From NCBI GenBank assembly GCA_000818945.1, contig KN805373.1, positions 840,005 through 904,004 of the forward strand: 64,000 nt of DNA. Direction: 5' to 3'. Origin of the DNA: Schizochytrium sp. CCTCC M209059 (taxonomy: Eukaryota > Sar > Bigyra > Thraustochytrida > Thraustochytriidae). Shown here one piece after another: positions 51,895 to 63,900 of this stretch. The position numbers and the translations under genes were made by a program. Below the pieces are notes generated by a model, which was not told the DNA's origin, ran no database searches, and worked only from the letters and a program-made list of their open reading frames with translations. Every line of letters begins with the position of its first letter. Positions within the stretch are counted from its first letter, which is position 1.

Positions 51895-53193
51895 GGCTAC
51901 TCCCAACTCGTCCCTAGGCCTAGGCCGAGCCAGCCAGCCAGCACCCACTGGCAGCTATAGATAGATACGTATACGTACGTACGTAGATAGGCCTCCTCCA
52001 CCACTCGAGTGAGCGACTTCCCTTCCCTCTCACGGGGAGGTGAGGTGCCTGTGAGGAACTTGACGAGGAGGAACTCGACGAGGAGGCGCTCCGAGTCGGG
52101 CTCGTCATCCCGGTCAGGCAGGGCGCGGGGGCTGGCTGCTGCTGCGCTGCCGCCTCTCGCAGCTGCCGCCTATCGCAGCACGCGGCACTTCAGTCGGCCA
52201 GCCACAATGTGGCAGGCAGGATTGGCCCAACTTGAAGAAGATACGAGCAGCAGCAGCCAGAAGGAGATGGAGAAGAAGGAAGCAAGGAAGGAAGGAAGGC
52301 AAGCGAGAGAACAAAGAAAGCGACGGTAGTATCGGCCTAGTACGTACTAAAGTGATGAGACTGTCTGTCTGCCAGTGTCTGTCTGCCAGTGTCTGTCTGT
52401 CTGTCTGTCTGTCTATCAATCGATTCGAATTACTATGAGGTGTGAGCTGAGCTGCGCTGCGCTGAGCGGGGCGCGGGTCCTGCGTAGGGGTCCCTAGACG
52501 TTGCCTTCCGCCCGCGGCCCCGCCTCGGCGCTTCCCTGCGATGGCCCGAGGCGCGCCCGGTGATCCAGAACCCCTTCCCGGCCTCCCGCGCTCCCTCCCG
52601 CCGCGCCCCGTCCACGCACGCGCCTTCCCGCGCCTCACTCTCGCGGCAGCGGCGCAGCAGCGGCCCCGCGCGCGCCCCCGCGGCCGGCGAGGCGAGGCGA
52701 GGCGAGGGGCCCGCGCGTGCTCGCGGCGGCCTCGTAACGCAGGTCCTCTTCTTTTCTTCACAGCACTGTCGATTATCCATCAATACCTCGGTCTACTAGC
52801 TAGTAGCCTAGACGAGGTAGTCGACAAATAGGCCAGTGAGTGCGTATTAAGTGAGTGTGGTCGGCGAGACCTGGCCTGCGAGGCGAAACATACTATAGAC
52901 AAACAGACAGACAGCAGACCCCGGACGAGGACGGGAGCCGCGCGCGCGCACGGACCGTCTGCAGACGGCTGTACCCGGCGCGTCCGCCGCCGCCCTCCCT
53001 CCTCTCCCTTTCCTTCCTTCATCCTTTTTCCCCCGCGCGTCCCGTCGGCGTCCTCGCGCAGCGAGCGAGCGAGCGAGCGAGCGAGCGGCGGTCATCGGCC
53101 GGGCACCTCGGAAGGGCACAGACCCAAAGCCGCCGTCTGTGTGTGACAAAGCAAAAGCAAGCAACACGCTTTGTCGCTCACTTGCCTGACACG

Positions 53194-55251
53194 ATGGAGT
53201 TCCGCAACGACCTTCGACTCACGCTCAAGAGCTCGTGCGATGCGTGCACCGGGTCCAAAGTCAAATGCTCGGGCGAAGACCCCTGCTCGCGCTGCGTGCG
53301 CAAGGGCATCCAGTGCTTTTACAGCCCCAAGAAGAAGCGCGGTCCCGTCAAGAAGCGCGAGCGCGCGGCTCTGGTCGCAAATCAGCCCATGGTGGTGAGC
53401 ACCAACCTGAGTGGCAACAAGCAAATGTCCTCGCTGGGATCTCACGAACGCCGCTCCTGGAGCGTCTTCTTTACCCTGTACAAGCACTATGCCGTATCCT
53501 GCTCGCTGTTCTGGTTCAACCGGCAGCTTCACAAGATGCGGCAGTACCTCATCAAGAAGAACAAGGTGGACGCGCTCAAGCGTCTCTCCGCCTGGATGGA
53601 CGCCCTGAACATTGACGTGGACGAGCTCGCCGGCAAGGTAGAAGCCTGCCACATCAAAATTCGCCAGTGGGGCAAAGAAGGCCAGGCCAAGGCCGACGCC
53701 ATCGCGGATGTCAACGCGCCCATCAACTTTGACAACGAAGGCATGGCGCGCCATCTGAACCATGGTAATCCGTTTCATCTTCGAGTCAAGGGCCACCGGA
53801 CGTCGCCGTCTGGCGACTCGACAGAGATTGTTGACGTGGACATGCCTGCTGGGAGCAACGCGGTCCAGCAAACGGCGCTTCTTGGCGGTTTTTCGGAGCA
53901 TGAGGCGCACTTGCGCTTCAAGGTAGATTACATGGCGCCCGGCGCCGAGTCCAAGGTCACAGTGACGCGGCAATTCGAGCAGCTCATGGGCTACGGCGGC
54001 GAGGAAATCGAGCGTAATCTCCGCGACTCTGGTGGCGGCTTTTTGCCCTGGGGCGGCGATGTTCTAAGCCGCATTCTCGTCACGGAGGCAGACTTGCTCT
54101 CCTTTGTGCAGGTAACCGCCATCAAGTTTAACACGCTCGGCAAGCCAGAGGCCTACCCGATCTGCCGTGAGGTGCCATCTGTGCATCTTTTCAAGATCAA
54201 CTGGAAAAATAGCAAGCAAAGCGGCCCTGTTGATTGCATTGTCAAGTGTGTGCATCGGGAATTTATCAGCGATGAAGAGTCTTCGTTGTCGGTGTTTATA
54301 AGTTTTTCGCCGATGGGAGGCCCAATGGCCGCGCCTGCGCCTGCGCCTTCATTACCGATCGACTCTCGTTTCACTGTCATTGAGGACGAGGTCGCCTTGC
54401 CGCCCAAACGCTTCAAGCAGGCGGAGCCCAACCCCAACGACGCCGAGGCGGCTTCGATGCATGCAGGTTCGGATCATCAAAGTGACGCGTCTGCTGCTCC
54501 TCGGTCGCATGTAAAATACGAACTGCCTCCTTCGGAAAAGAGTCCAGTCATTTACGACTACATTGGGGCCAAAGGAGAGATTGATAATCTTGGCGAGCGC
54601 TCTAGCGAGTCCCCGGCTGGTCAAGAGCATCAAGAGCACCAAGAGCACCAAGACAATCGCTCGCATCAGCCGCAGCATCAGCCTCAACGCTACGAGTCAC
54701 AAGGTTTGCAGCACAGCTTTGGGGACTATCGGGGCCAGGACTCGCAGCAGCCGCAGCAACATCAGGACTATCACCATCAACAGCAGCACCAAGAGCATTA
54801 TTCGGGACAGCAGGGTCATCACCAGCATCAGCAAGGCCCCGTTCAAGAGAACCACCACCACCACCACCCCCACCAACAGGAACACCACCATTATCACGAA
54901 GCGGATGAGCTCGGTCTCGCTGGCATTGCAGAGCATGTTCCGATCGAACACGAGGCCTGGCCTTCGAAGCAGTACTCTGCCGATGGTACGGACGCTCTCT
55001 TTTCTCCCAAGGAAACCTTGAGCTCTGACTCGACCATTTCTGCTCACAATGAGCTGGAGGCTGGCGAGGACATGCTCAACCTCGACCTTCCTCTCGTGGA
55101 CAGCAGCGACGAGGAGTCGCTCGAGCTCGAGGATGATGGCCAATGGCTCGAGGAGCTCCTTAAGTGGACCGGTCCAGCTGTTAATCGCGATGCAGAGCCG
55201 CCTGCGGCTCCCTCTGTTGGTGCTGGGGCCACCGCCGAGGCTCGCACTTAG
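53194..55251 (+). CDS. Zn2Cys6 (fungal-type) transcription factor
   Basis: 685 codons from the ATG at 53194; the longer frame has low-complexity leader only. Residues 15-41 hold six Cys in CX2CX6CX5CX2CX6C (C15, C18, C25, C31, C34, C41) with basic residues between, the Zn2Cys6 binuclear cluster of GAL4-like proteins, followed by a basic linker (KKKRGPVKKRER). A middle region (about 90-370) has mixed helical and beta segments. It includes FEQLMGYGGEEIERNL and may be PAS-like, which is uncertain. The rest is His/Gln-rich (about 470-570) and then acidic, like an activation domain. It should bind DNA in the nucleus, probably as a dimer. This zinc cluster is typical of fungi and is rare elsewhere. 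Confidence 0.88.
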   Translation: MEFRNDLRLTLKSSCDACTGSKVKCSGEDPCSRCVRKGIQCFYSPKKKRGPVKKRERAALVANQPMVVSTNLSGNKQMSSLGSHERRSWSVFFTLYKHYAVSCSLFWFNRQLHKMRQYLIKKNKVDALKRLSAWMDALNIDVDELAGKVEACHIKIRQWGKEGQAKADAIADVNAPINFDNEGMARHLNHGNPFHLRVKGHRTSPSGDSTEIVDVDMPAGSNAVQQTALLGGFSEHEAHLRFKVDYMAPGAESKVTVTRQFEQLMGYGGEEIERNLRDSGGGFLPWGGDVLSRILVTEADLLSFVQVTAIKFNTLGKPEAYPICREVPSVHLFKINWKNSKQSGPVDCIVKCVHREFISDEESSLSVFISFSPMGGPMAAPAPAPSLPIDSRFTVIEDEVALPPKRFKQAEPNPNDAEAASMHAGSDHQSDASAAPRSHVKYELPPSEKSPVIYDYIGAKGEIDNLGERSSESPAGQEHQEHQEHQDNRSHQPQHQPQRYESQGLQHSFGDYRGQDSQQPQQHQDYHHQQQHQEHYSGQQGHHQHQQGPVQENHHHHHPHQQEHHHYHEADELGLAGIAEHVPIEHEAWPSKQYSADGTDALFSPKETLSSDSTISAHNELEAGEDMLNLDLPLVDSSDEESLELEDDGQWLEELLKWTGPAVNRDAEPPAAPSVGAGATAEART

Positions 55252-56548
55252 CTCTTGCGTACATTTTATCCAAAAAAACAATCAAATCAGTCATTCGATC
55301 AATCTGAGTTTTCAAAGCATCCTTGTTAGCAAACAATTTACAAGAAGCAAGTGTGTACTACTGCTTCGTCTTGTTGTCGTTGTTGTTGTTGTGGTGATGG
55401 TGGTGGTAAATGATGGTGTTTCCATCATCACTTACGTGGTCACCATGTCCCACGTCACGCTTGTTCGTTTCGTCACTGCGCGAGGTTCTAGTCGGCCTAT
55501 CACGTTTTATTTGGTGGCGAGGGTGAGGGAGGGGTATCTTCTTTTGCCGGTCACTGTTTCATCTCGGATTGCAAGCAAGTGCAAATCCGTAGGCGAACTC
55601 TTTTTTCTCACCATGGAACGATCAGTAGCAGTATACATTGAATGCCAACACCTAATTACAACACTCCATTCATCAGCCAGCCATGCCAGCCATCCAGCCA
55701 TCTAAAGATTGATGACAAAAGAGTCCACCGTCTCGCAACGATGTTGCCCTCATCGCTCCCCCTGTTTCCCTCCTCTCCCCCAAATCACGAGACTGGTCCG
55801 GGCTCACCGAGTTCAATAAAATCTCTGTGGCCTCCCTCGCTGCCCACCATCGCCGGCAGGTTTCCCCAACACCGCGCCCGCCGCCGCCTTTACGTTAGTT
55901 TGCAGGCGGGCTCGCGTTGTGCAGCAAGCGAGGCAGCAAGCCTCGGCCCCGCGTGTTGTCGTTCGTCCCCTGCCCGTAACGAACTCGCTGCAAGCAAGCT
56001 GGGCGACGTATGAGCTGCGAGGAGCCTCATGCCGCAGAGCCGGGCGGGCTGCTTTCTCGCCAGGCCGCTCGCTCGCTCGCTCGCTCGCTCGCTCGCTCGC
56101 TCGCTCGTCTGCGCGCCGGCCGGCTTGGTCAACGCGTGAAAGAAAGGCCCGTCCGTTTATCTGCTCAACGCAGGGCCTCACCTCGCTCAACCCGCCGCTC
56201 CTCTACGGTACTTGATTGGCGGCCGGGAACGAGCGAGCGAGCGAGCGAGGAGGGGGCGGCGCGCGCAGGGCGTGCGTGGAGTGGTCTACGCGCAGCGAGC
56301 GGCCAGCCAGCCAGCGGACGCGACCAACCCTGCCTCGCCTGCCTGTGCCTGCCTTCCTTGTACGTACTGGCGCCATGGCCCACAGCGACGGCGGGTGAGG
56401 ATGAACCGTGAGTGAGTGAGAGACCCGCGCTCATAAGAGTCTGTATTTTCGTCAACGCGCGCGTTTCCTTTGACTGGCTGCAGCTGCAGCTTCAAGTTAC
56501 TTACTTATTTATACGTAGTACTTGCGTGCGTGCGTGCGTGCGTGCTTA

Positions 56549-56581
<33 letters not shown>

Positions 56582-57554
56582 CGCAAATCGATCAATCGGG
56601 CTTGCTTGCAGAAAAGCGGCCAACGGTGATGCAAGCTTCCGAGTCGCGTATGCGCCGCTCGGTGGCCCTCGTGAAAGATAGAGACAGAAAGGATGAAAGG
56701 CATGCATGACATGCGGATGCGGCCAGGCGAACATCCGCCAGCGCTCGAGGTGGATGATAGATGGATGCTGCGAAGCGCCTCCTCCGAGAGTGAGGTATAC
56801 AATAAAGGAAGGAGCGCGATCTCCTCCTCACAACCTCTTCTCCGGTACCGCCAACAACAGCCTCGCTCGCTCGCCCGCTCGCTCAGCCTGCTTGACGGCC
56901 GCTCTGGCCTACGCAGAGACTTTCATGCGCGCTGCTTTCCCTCTTTCTTGCTGCTTTTTGTTTCCCGTTTCTTCCTTCTGCTCAGGCCGGCTGCAGTGTA
57001 TAGGCCTCCTCGTAAGGAGGCTGGCGGGATCGATCGTTTGTGTCTCCAAGGCTCATCTCGCTGCTACCATCTTCCTCCTCTGCCGTCCTGCGACCATGGC
57101 ACGGCCCATCATGGTGCGTTTTTCTGCCATCATGGTGCGTGGCAGTCGTCGGTCGTCGTCTCAACTCTCTGTCGCTCAATGACTGTTTGATTGCCAAGCC
57201 TTCGTGGTGCTGCCATCCACCACCACGCTTGCCTTCAGGATGCCTGCCAGCCAGCCCTGGCATGGCATGGCATGGCATGCCGCGGCCCGCCCGCCTCTGC
57301 ACTTGGAGAGAGGGGTCACTCCGGCCGAGCGGACGCTGCTGCGTCTGTCACTCCCTCCCTCGCTCGCCCACGCGCTTCCTCTCTGCCTTCGCCCCCTCAC
57401 TGCGTGTCTGCGTGTCTGCGTGTCTGCGTGTCTGCCTCTCTGTGTCTGTGCGTCTGTCTGTGTGTCTGTCTGTCTGCTGTTTGTTTTCCCTCCAGTGCCA
57501 GGATCGCGGGAGCCAGAGCGCGGAATCGGCACCAATCCCATCAACGCGGCCGCG

Positions 57555-57598
<44 letters not shown>

Positions 57599-57669
57599 CC
57601 GCGGGGAGGGAGGCGGGCGCGCTGCCCCGCGGCCTGCCCGCCTCCTCCCCGGCGTGCGTGCGAGCGGCA

Positions 57670-57701
<32 letters not shown>

Positions 57702-58005
57702 AGGGGGGAGGGAGGAAGCACCGGCATGCAGCGGGCAGGCGGCAGACGCTGAGCGAAGGGAGGGACGCGCGCTCCAACCCGTCGACGAGGGGCGAGCCGC
57801 GAGCGCCGCGGAGCCCAGCCGGCTGCCTGTTTGCCTGCTGGAGCTGCTGCGCAGCGCCGCCGCCCGCGCCAGCCCTGCAAACCTGGCTCCCTCGCTCCCT
57901 CGCTCACGTCCTCGCCCTCGCGTCCTGCGCGGGGAGGGAGACCCAGAGTCTGCTGCTCTCCCCCGACCTGGCCGCTTGCTGCACGTGCCACAGGAAAGGC
58001 GCGCC
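55252..58005. other. Long leader/promoter of the 985-codon gene, repeat-rich
   Basis: About 2.75 kb with (CTCG)n (56060-56106), (TGCG)n/(CTTG)n (56523-56580), (CTGT)n (57440-57480), and (CAGG)n at 57558-57600 and 57668-57704. Two pyrimidine tracts end in AG: CTCCAG at about 57494 and GCCACAG at 57992, just before the start codon. They may be acceptors of leader introns. The frames through it code only Arg/Ala/Cys/Leu-rich repeats. Confidence 0.45.
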
Positions 58006-60963
58006 ATGGACCAATTCCGAGCCATGGGCAAGCTCGTGGACTCCAACTCGCGCGAGGCCTCTGCTTCGGTGCCGTCGCTCGGGGCCTCGGGACGCATGCA
58101 CTCGCTCGAGCTCGGCAGCATCCTCGAGAGCGAGGGCGTCTTTGGCCTCGCGCAAGACGGCGCTTCCTCGGTCGAGGAAGACAACGCAGACCTCGACCAA
58201 GGCCGACCTGGGCTCCACCACGAACAACCCGTGCGGCAGACCGTGCGACAGACCGTGCAGCAGATCTCTTCAGCGCAGCAAGATCAGGGGTATCATCAAC
58301 CGCGGCAAAGCAATTCGTCTTCCCAGAGACTAATGAAATTATCCGCGCCCACGCCCGCGTCCGCACCCGCGTCCGCGTCAGCGTCCACAAGACGGCCTCC
58401 GCTCCGCGCCATCGTGCGCAACCCCAAGCCACTCGGAGCAGCGGTATCTTTCTCGTCGTCCTCGTCGCTACTCGGCTCGGGCTCTTCGCTGTCCTCCTCG
58501 GAGGGAGATCTCGGAGCGATCCCGCCCCCGCCTCCACTTGGATATACGGAAAACGGCGCAAGCGCAGCGGCATATAGCAGCGAGAAGGAGGCAAGCGACG
58601 CAGACCTGGCCAACGAGTTGAGACAGATGGGGCTATCCTCGCTCATGAACGCCGATGGCGATGGCTTTGTGGCACACCAGCAAGACTTCCAGCGGCACCA
58701 GCAGCAACAGCAGCAGAACAACGGCGTGGGCGTCGCGGCCACAGCATTTGCGAGCATGGGGAATGAGGAGCCTCGCGTTTCAATGTTCGCTCCGCCAAGC
58801 ATGAATCCGCAACGCGGGCCCGCGGGCGCGGCGTGGAGTCGATACCGATCGAACGATGAATACGAGGAGGATGACGATTGTAAGAGCACGCATTCGCGCA
58901 CGCACACGGACCCCGTCGTCTTTTTGACAACTGACACGGACCCGGTGCACGAAATTGTAAAACAACTGCGGTCCTGTCTCGAGAAGCGCGACATTTTCCG
59001 TGATGAAGTGTTTTGGCTAGCATTCAGGGCGACGCCGCGGCAGCAATGGACGACGAAAAAGCAGTACCAAACGCGGAAAAACACCAAGTACATGACAAAA
59101 CGCGTTCAAGACTTTGCCTTCAAGACCTTGGCGCCTCTGTTGGAGAAACGAGGCTGTCTAGACCTCGCAGCGGCCGTTCGAGAGGAGACGCTCAACGAAA
59201 AGGTGCTGGCCGGTAAGCTCAAGTATTTCTACAAAAAGTTGGCGTACGAGACGTTTCGGAAGCTGAGCGAGGACGCGCAGACGGCAGCAGACTTGTTGGA
59301 TGTCGCGGGGGACGACTCAGAAAAGCGCGCCGCGGTACAAGAGAACGGCGACGGGCTCTCTGCGCTCATTAGCACGCTCGAGTTCAACTTTGGTCAGGAC
59401 TTTGGGCTCGGAGCTACGGCGACGGATATGCACCGACCTGCGAGGTCTGTGAGCGGAACAGTCTTCGAGGACAACGCCTCGGACCCTGGAGCTGGCGTAT
59501 TCACAGCGTCGCCTTCGCCATCTTCACCATCGCACCAGGTCGCAAAGAGGCAGGGGCACAGAGCAGAGCAAGCACAGCGTCCCACGCTGAACAGGAGGCA
59601 ATCTTCTGCGACTGTTGCCGACGAGGAGAGCGCACAGGACTTGCTCTCGCATGAGACGCATTCTCCTTCGCAGCCCAACTCGATGCTGCCGCGGTCTTAC
59701 AGCTGGGCGGGGGCCATCATGGCGCCCCCTCCTTTGGAACCGTCCGCAGAGATGGCTTCGCCCCTCCTGAACGGGATGCCTCCGGCTCTGACAATTCATC
59801 CAGTGATCCACGGCCAGGGTGACCCGGGCGATGGGATGGACAGCGGTGTCATTAACAAGGCTGGCAACCTGGGAACGCCGCTTCGGCGATGTGTATCGGC
59901 CGGAAATGTTAGCGGCAGCGGGTCCGGGTTCGGCGGCGCAGATGACGACCGCGGCAGTCAAGTCGGGTCCGTGTACAGTGACGCGAGCGAATGCTCGCGA
60001 GGCTCGCGCGGTTCACGGGGCTCACGTAACTCACGAAGCGGTTTGGGCCTGAGGAAGCGGCGACAAAGCTCGGAGGCCCCAAAGAGCATGACGCTTGCGC
60101 AGCACATTGAATTTTATGATCTCGTGGCCAACACGCTGAGTCTGAACCGGCGCAAGGAGCGGGACTGGAAACAGTTCTACTATTTAATGAGCGAAAACAT
60201 TGGCTGGGCTGCGCAATTGTTTCCGCGCGAGAACGACTTTAAGCAAAAGCTCAAGCTTCTCTTCCAGGAGCGTCGCAATCGTCCTCAGATGGCCTTTTGG
60301 AAGAAGGTTCGCGAGCTCGACAACCTTGCGGAGCTCGAAAGCGCCTTGCAAGCGGAACTCGGTGCCTCGTCGCCGTTGTCCGAGATTTCGAAACATGTGC
60401 ACAAGCGCATCTTTGGCGAGAGTAGCGGGACGAAAGATGGCCAGTCGCCTGGCGCCGTGCTCACGGACTGGAGCGAGCCGGCTCGCGTGGAGCTCCAGCA
60501 ATTCCTACGTGCCATTCATTTGGAAGGTTCCAACTCTTTGCCCAGCGTTCACGCTCGTCTGGCGAGCTTTCTGTCCTCTGGCGAGGTGGAGAGCACGCTC
60601 TTGCTCTGTTGCGACTGTGCGACGTGCAGCGCTTGGGGCCTGCAGCAATACAAAGGGGAATCACCGGTGTTCAAGCAGCACTACACGCGTTCGCGTTCGC
60701 GCCTCATGAGCAAGTTGCTGACGCTGCATCAGCAGATTTCGGACAGCGCAGCGCTCGCGACGCAGGCTCGCGAGCAGCTATTGCAGGTTCGAGACTGGTC
60801 GGACGGCGAGATTTTCGACTTTATCAAGGCTGCGCACAGTCCGGACTATTGCGCGACCTGCGCCAACGCTGTCGCTGACCCTATTCCTGATTCTCAGCGG
60901 CAGCGTCGCATGCATTCCACGCCCATGATGTCTACGCTTCTCAACCTTCCTCATTCGAATTGA
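58006..60963 (+). CDS. Unrecognised 985-residue protein with Cys-pair C-terminus
   Basis: The ATG at 58006 is the first that is not followed by low complexity. Residues 1-290 are Ser/Gln/Ala-rich and disordered. Residues about 300-440 form a helical domain (VKQLRSCLEKRDIFRDEVFWLAF, AFKTLAPLLEKRG, FRKLSEDAQTAADLL). A disordered stretch with RGSRGSRGSR repeats follows. Residues about 690-960 form a second helical domain (IEFYDLVANTLSLNRRKERDWKQFYYLMSENIGWAAQLFPREND), ending with two Cys clusters: CCDCATC near 868 and CATC near 949. Those could bind metal. I found no family. Codon usage is uniform and the frame is long, so it is a gene. Confidence 0.78.
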   Translation: MDQFRAMGKLVDSNSREASASVPSLGASGRMHSLELGSILESEGVFGLAQDGASSVEEDNADLDQGRPGLHHEQPVRQTVRQTVQQISSAQQDQGYHQPRQSNSSSQRLMKLSAPTPASAPASASASTRRPPLRAIVRNPKPLGAAVSFSSSSSLLGSGSSLSSSEGDLGAIPPPPPLGYTENGASAAAYSSEKEASDADLANELRQMGLSSLMNADGDGFVAHQQDFQRHQQQQQQNNGVGVAATAFASMGNEEPRVSMFAPPSMNPQRGPAGAAWSRYRSNDEYEEDDDCKSTHSRTHTDPVVFLTTDTDPVHEIVKQLRSCLEKRDIFRDEVFWLAFRATPRQQWTTKKQYQTRKNTKYMTKRVQDFAFKTLAPLLEKRGCLDLAAAVREETLNEKVLAGKLKYFYKKLAYETFRKLSEDAQTAADLLDVAGDDSEKRAAVQENGDGLSALISTLEFNFGQDFGLGATATDMHRPARSVSGTVFEDNASDPGAGVFTASPSPSSPSHQVAKRQGHRAEQAQRPTLNRRQSSATVADEESAQDLLSHETHSPSQPNSMLPRSYSWAGAIMAPPPLEPSAEMASPLLNGMPPALTIHPVIHGQGDPGDGMDSGVINKAGNLGTPLRRCVSAGNVSGSGSGFGGADDDRGSQVGSVYSDASECSRGSRGSRGSRNSRSGLGLRKRRQSSEAPKSMTLAQHIEFYDLVANTLSLNRRKERDWKQFYYLMSENIGWAAQLFPRENDFKQKLKLLFQERRNRPQMAFWKKVRELDNLAELESALQAELGASSPLSEISKHVHKRIFGESSGTKDGQSPGAVLTDWSEPARVELQQFLRAIHLEGSNSLPSVHARLASFLSSGEVESTLLLCCDCATCSAWGLQQYKGESPVFKQHYTRSRSRLMSKLLTLHQQISDSAALATQAREQLLQVRDWSDGEIFDFIKAAHSPDYCATCANAVADPIPDSQRQRRMHSTPMMSTLLNLPHSN

Positions 60964-63900
60964 TGAAGCTAATCACTGTAATGAAATCAAATATGAAAAT
61001 AGAGAAGAGAAGAGCAGAGAAGAAGGCTGGGGAGTCTGTTTTGGTCTGGTTCTTCATTCGAATTTGCTCTTGTCTTTGGCATCAGCGATTCGATACTACC
61101 TTGGCTTGCTTCTATGTGGGCGGAGACGCGGTCAGCTATGTTGGCAACATTTTACTTACTACCGTGACCTTTGTGTCGGCAAAGTCAACAGGACTTTGGG
61201 TGTTGTAGGTTGTTGAGACATGTATCTCCTCCATCAGAACTGAATTGACCTCATCACTTCGGTGTCGCAAATCATTGTCTACACCCTTCAACACAGGCAG
61301 ACATACGTGTTGAGGACCGACGTCACCATATGAAAAAGGGAGCTGGCGACGATGGAAGCATGATTGTATTCTTTTGCTCACTGTTCATTTTGTTTCCTGT
61401 TCTTCCGCATCAAAAGCACTACCTACAGCTTAATTCGATCCTTCCTGCACTTCTAAGGTATGCAGCCGCCGTGCCTTGTATGAGTTAGGCCGTTTCGCAC
61501 AGAAGATTGCCCAGTGATCGTCGTCGGGCCGTCACGGTGGTTGATGAATGCTGAGCCAGATCCGACCTAAGGTCAAGCTACAGGGGGTGAAAAGGGAGGT
61601 GGGGTGTAACCAACCCAGGCCACCACCGTCAGGGACAAACGAAGCGAAAGCTCGCAGGACGCCGAGGTCGGAAACGCTCACACGATGCGGCGCATGCCGC
61701 GTCCGCAGCGTGTGGCCAGGCCGTAGTGTGTAGTCTGTCCGCAGGGTGTGGTATGTCCGGCAGCAGCAAACGACGCACGCTCTGAATCGCGGCGGGGTGC
61801 TGGCCGTCCGCAGCTGGTAGGACAACGCAGGCAAGGATTCCGCGCGCTTCTTCCTGGACACATGGACAGGGGCGACCCACCGCCAGGGACGGCTCGGCTC
61901 AGACGGCCACTACGCCAGCAGTGCTGTCTGCGGCTCTGCAGGTGCGTCGCACGGCCGTCCGAGGCTGTCTCACTTCTGTGGGTCACGGGGTGCCCCCGTC
62001 TGCGTTGAAAGTGCCGCGGCGTCGCTCCGATGAGCGGAACTCATCGTGCTTTTTGCAACTAACGAAGGCACCTACGTATACCTGGCTGGGCATGCCAGAC
62101 ATCCAGACAAGGCAAGCAAAGACTGGTGGCAGACATCGCAGTCTCAGAGTTGGTCGGCCAAGCCACTGCCAAGCTGGGTGGCCGATCTTCGAGTCCAGGT
62201 CTCACGGTCAGCACAGATGTCAGTCAGGAATCTGCCTCCGGCAGAGGGCCAATCCTGAGGGGAAAGCTGGCCGGTGGCATGGTCGCCGTCAAGCAAAGTT
62301 GCAGTGAGAGGATTGTCAAGGTGGCGGCGAGCGATGGAGAAGGGCAGGAAAGGACAAGCAGGTGAGCAGTGATGATGCTGCACTCGCCCTTTTCCTTTCT
62401 CCTTGGCAAAACATCTGACAGCTAGCTAGCTGGCTTATGCGCCGCGACCCTCAGCCCGCGTAACTGTTCTCGGCCATGGACGATCGCGCAAGGCTCGTTC
62501 GACTGACATACTACATCGGGCTAACGGCGACAAAATCTTGCGCCGAGTACTCTGCGGTATGTGAAGTTGGCGGGTACACCCAAGCCTATTCGTCTTATCG
62601 CAAATGTAATCGGATGCCGAGTCTGCTTTGAGCACGGGAGGCCGCCAACGCAGGCAGGCTGGAAGGCCGAAAGGAAGAAAGGAAGGAATGAGATCTTTGG
62701 CCGCCGGGTCCTCTTCCTCTTCTTCGTGGCTTCTCGGGTCTTATCTATCCAGCATGGCCAATAAACAACGGTGGGTACTGAGTAGGCAGCCTGTCCGAGA
62801 TAAACTTACTGTGAGGGGGGACGGCTGCGACACGGGCCACCCGTCTCGCTGGGCTCTGTGGCTCAATCGCTTGGCCTCGTCGGTCGATGCAGGTCAAAAC
62901 GGTGCGCCATCACCGTGAAATGAAGTGCGGGCCCTCCCCGCAAGTCTTCGCTCTCACTGTAAAAACGTTTTTGATTGAGGGTGACTCACAGAGATGAGGC
63001 GAGCGAGGCAAAAACAAGCAGGCAGCTGGGCGGAGGCAGGGAAGCACGGAAGGAAGGGAAGATGCGCGAGATCGCGCGTGAGTCACATCGCGATTTGATG
63101 CATCTTTCCTTAGACAGAGACGGCAAGCGGCGCGTTGCGCTCGCGAGCTAGTGAGGCTCTCCCGCGTGCGGCAGGGCTGCAACCGACGGCAACAGCTACA
63201 GCTAGCTGCCGCCATTCATCGTCACTGCCACTGGCGATCGACAGCGACCGTCCGCTCAAGCAGCCATAGGTGCCGGCTACCCCCCCCCCCCCCCCTTTTT
63301 CTTCTTTTCTCTTTTCCGCAATTGGAAAGGCAGAAAGGTCCTCCAACTTACGCTCATTTTGCTTGACGTAAAGTAGGCTTGCAGCCTGGGCAAGAGCCTC
63401 AGTTTCTCCGTCCTCTATACCTTTTTTCATCAGTACTTTCAATGCGAAAAAAAGAGGGAGAGCGCGTGCGTCGATCGCTCAAGATCCACAGCATATTCAT
63501 TGGTTCGGTAACTGTGGAATAAACCCTACTGACATCTGCTGGCTGCTGGTTGCTGAGGGCCAGTGGAGGGTGCGGGGTTTTGTGGTGTAGATTCCATTAG
63601 TTGCGATTGCTGGTACGGTACAGCTTGCTTACACTGCAACCACCCACCCCCGCAACGACGCGCTTGAGAGAGAGCGAGGAACCCAGTCATCGATCGATTG
63701 TTCGACTGATTGATTGATTATTGGCTGGGTCAAGGCAGGGCAGGGTAGATGGAGCAGAGCAAAGCCGGAGAATTGCTTGCAGCGCCGCAAAACTGGCTGC
63801 AAAACGTGCTGACCGGGCCCCGCCACGAATGCACGAAGCACGGGCTTGCGGCCTCTTGAGATGGTGGGTGGGTGGGTGGGCTGGGCTGGGCTGGCCATAC

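Noticed and set aside
52855..53193. N-terminal extension of the Zn2Cys6 protein
   Set aside because: Has no ATG near its start and consists of low-complexity Arg/Ser/Pro.
57040..58005. 322-codon N-terminal extension of the 985-codon gene
   Set aside because: Reads through CAGG, CTGT and other repeats, Arg/Cys/Leu-rich, and two other frames are equally open. An acceptor-like site lies just before 58006.
62126..62360. Possible kinase-lobe exon (GGMVAVKQ)
   Set aside because: Only one weak motif, no ATG, no Gly loop in the proper place and no further exon.
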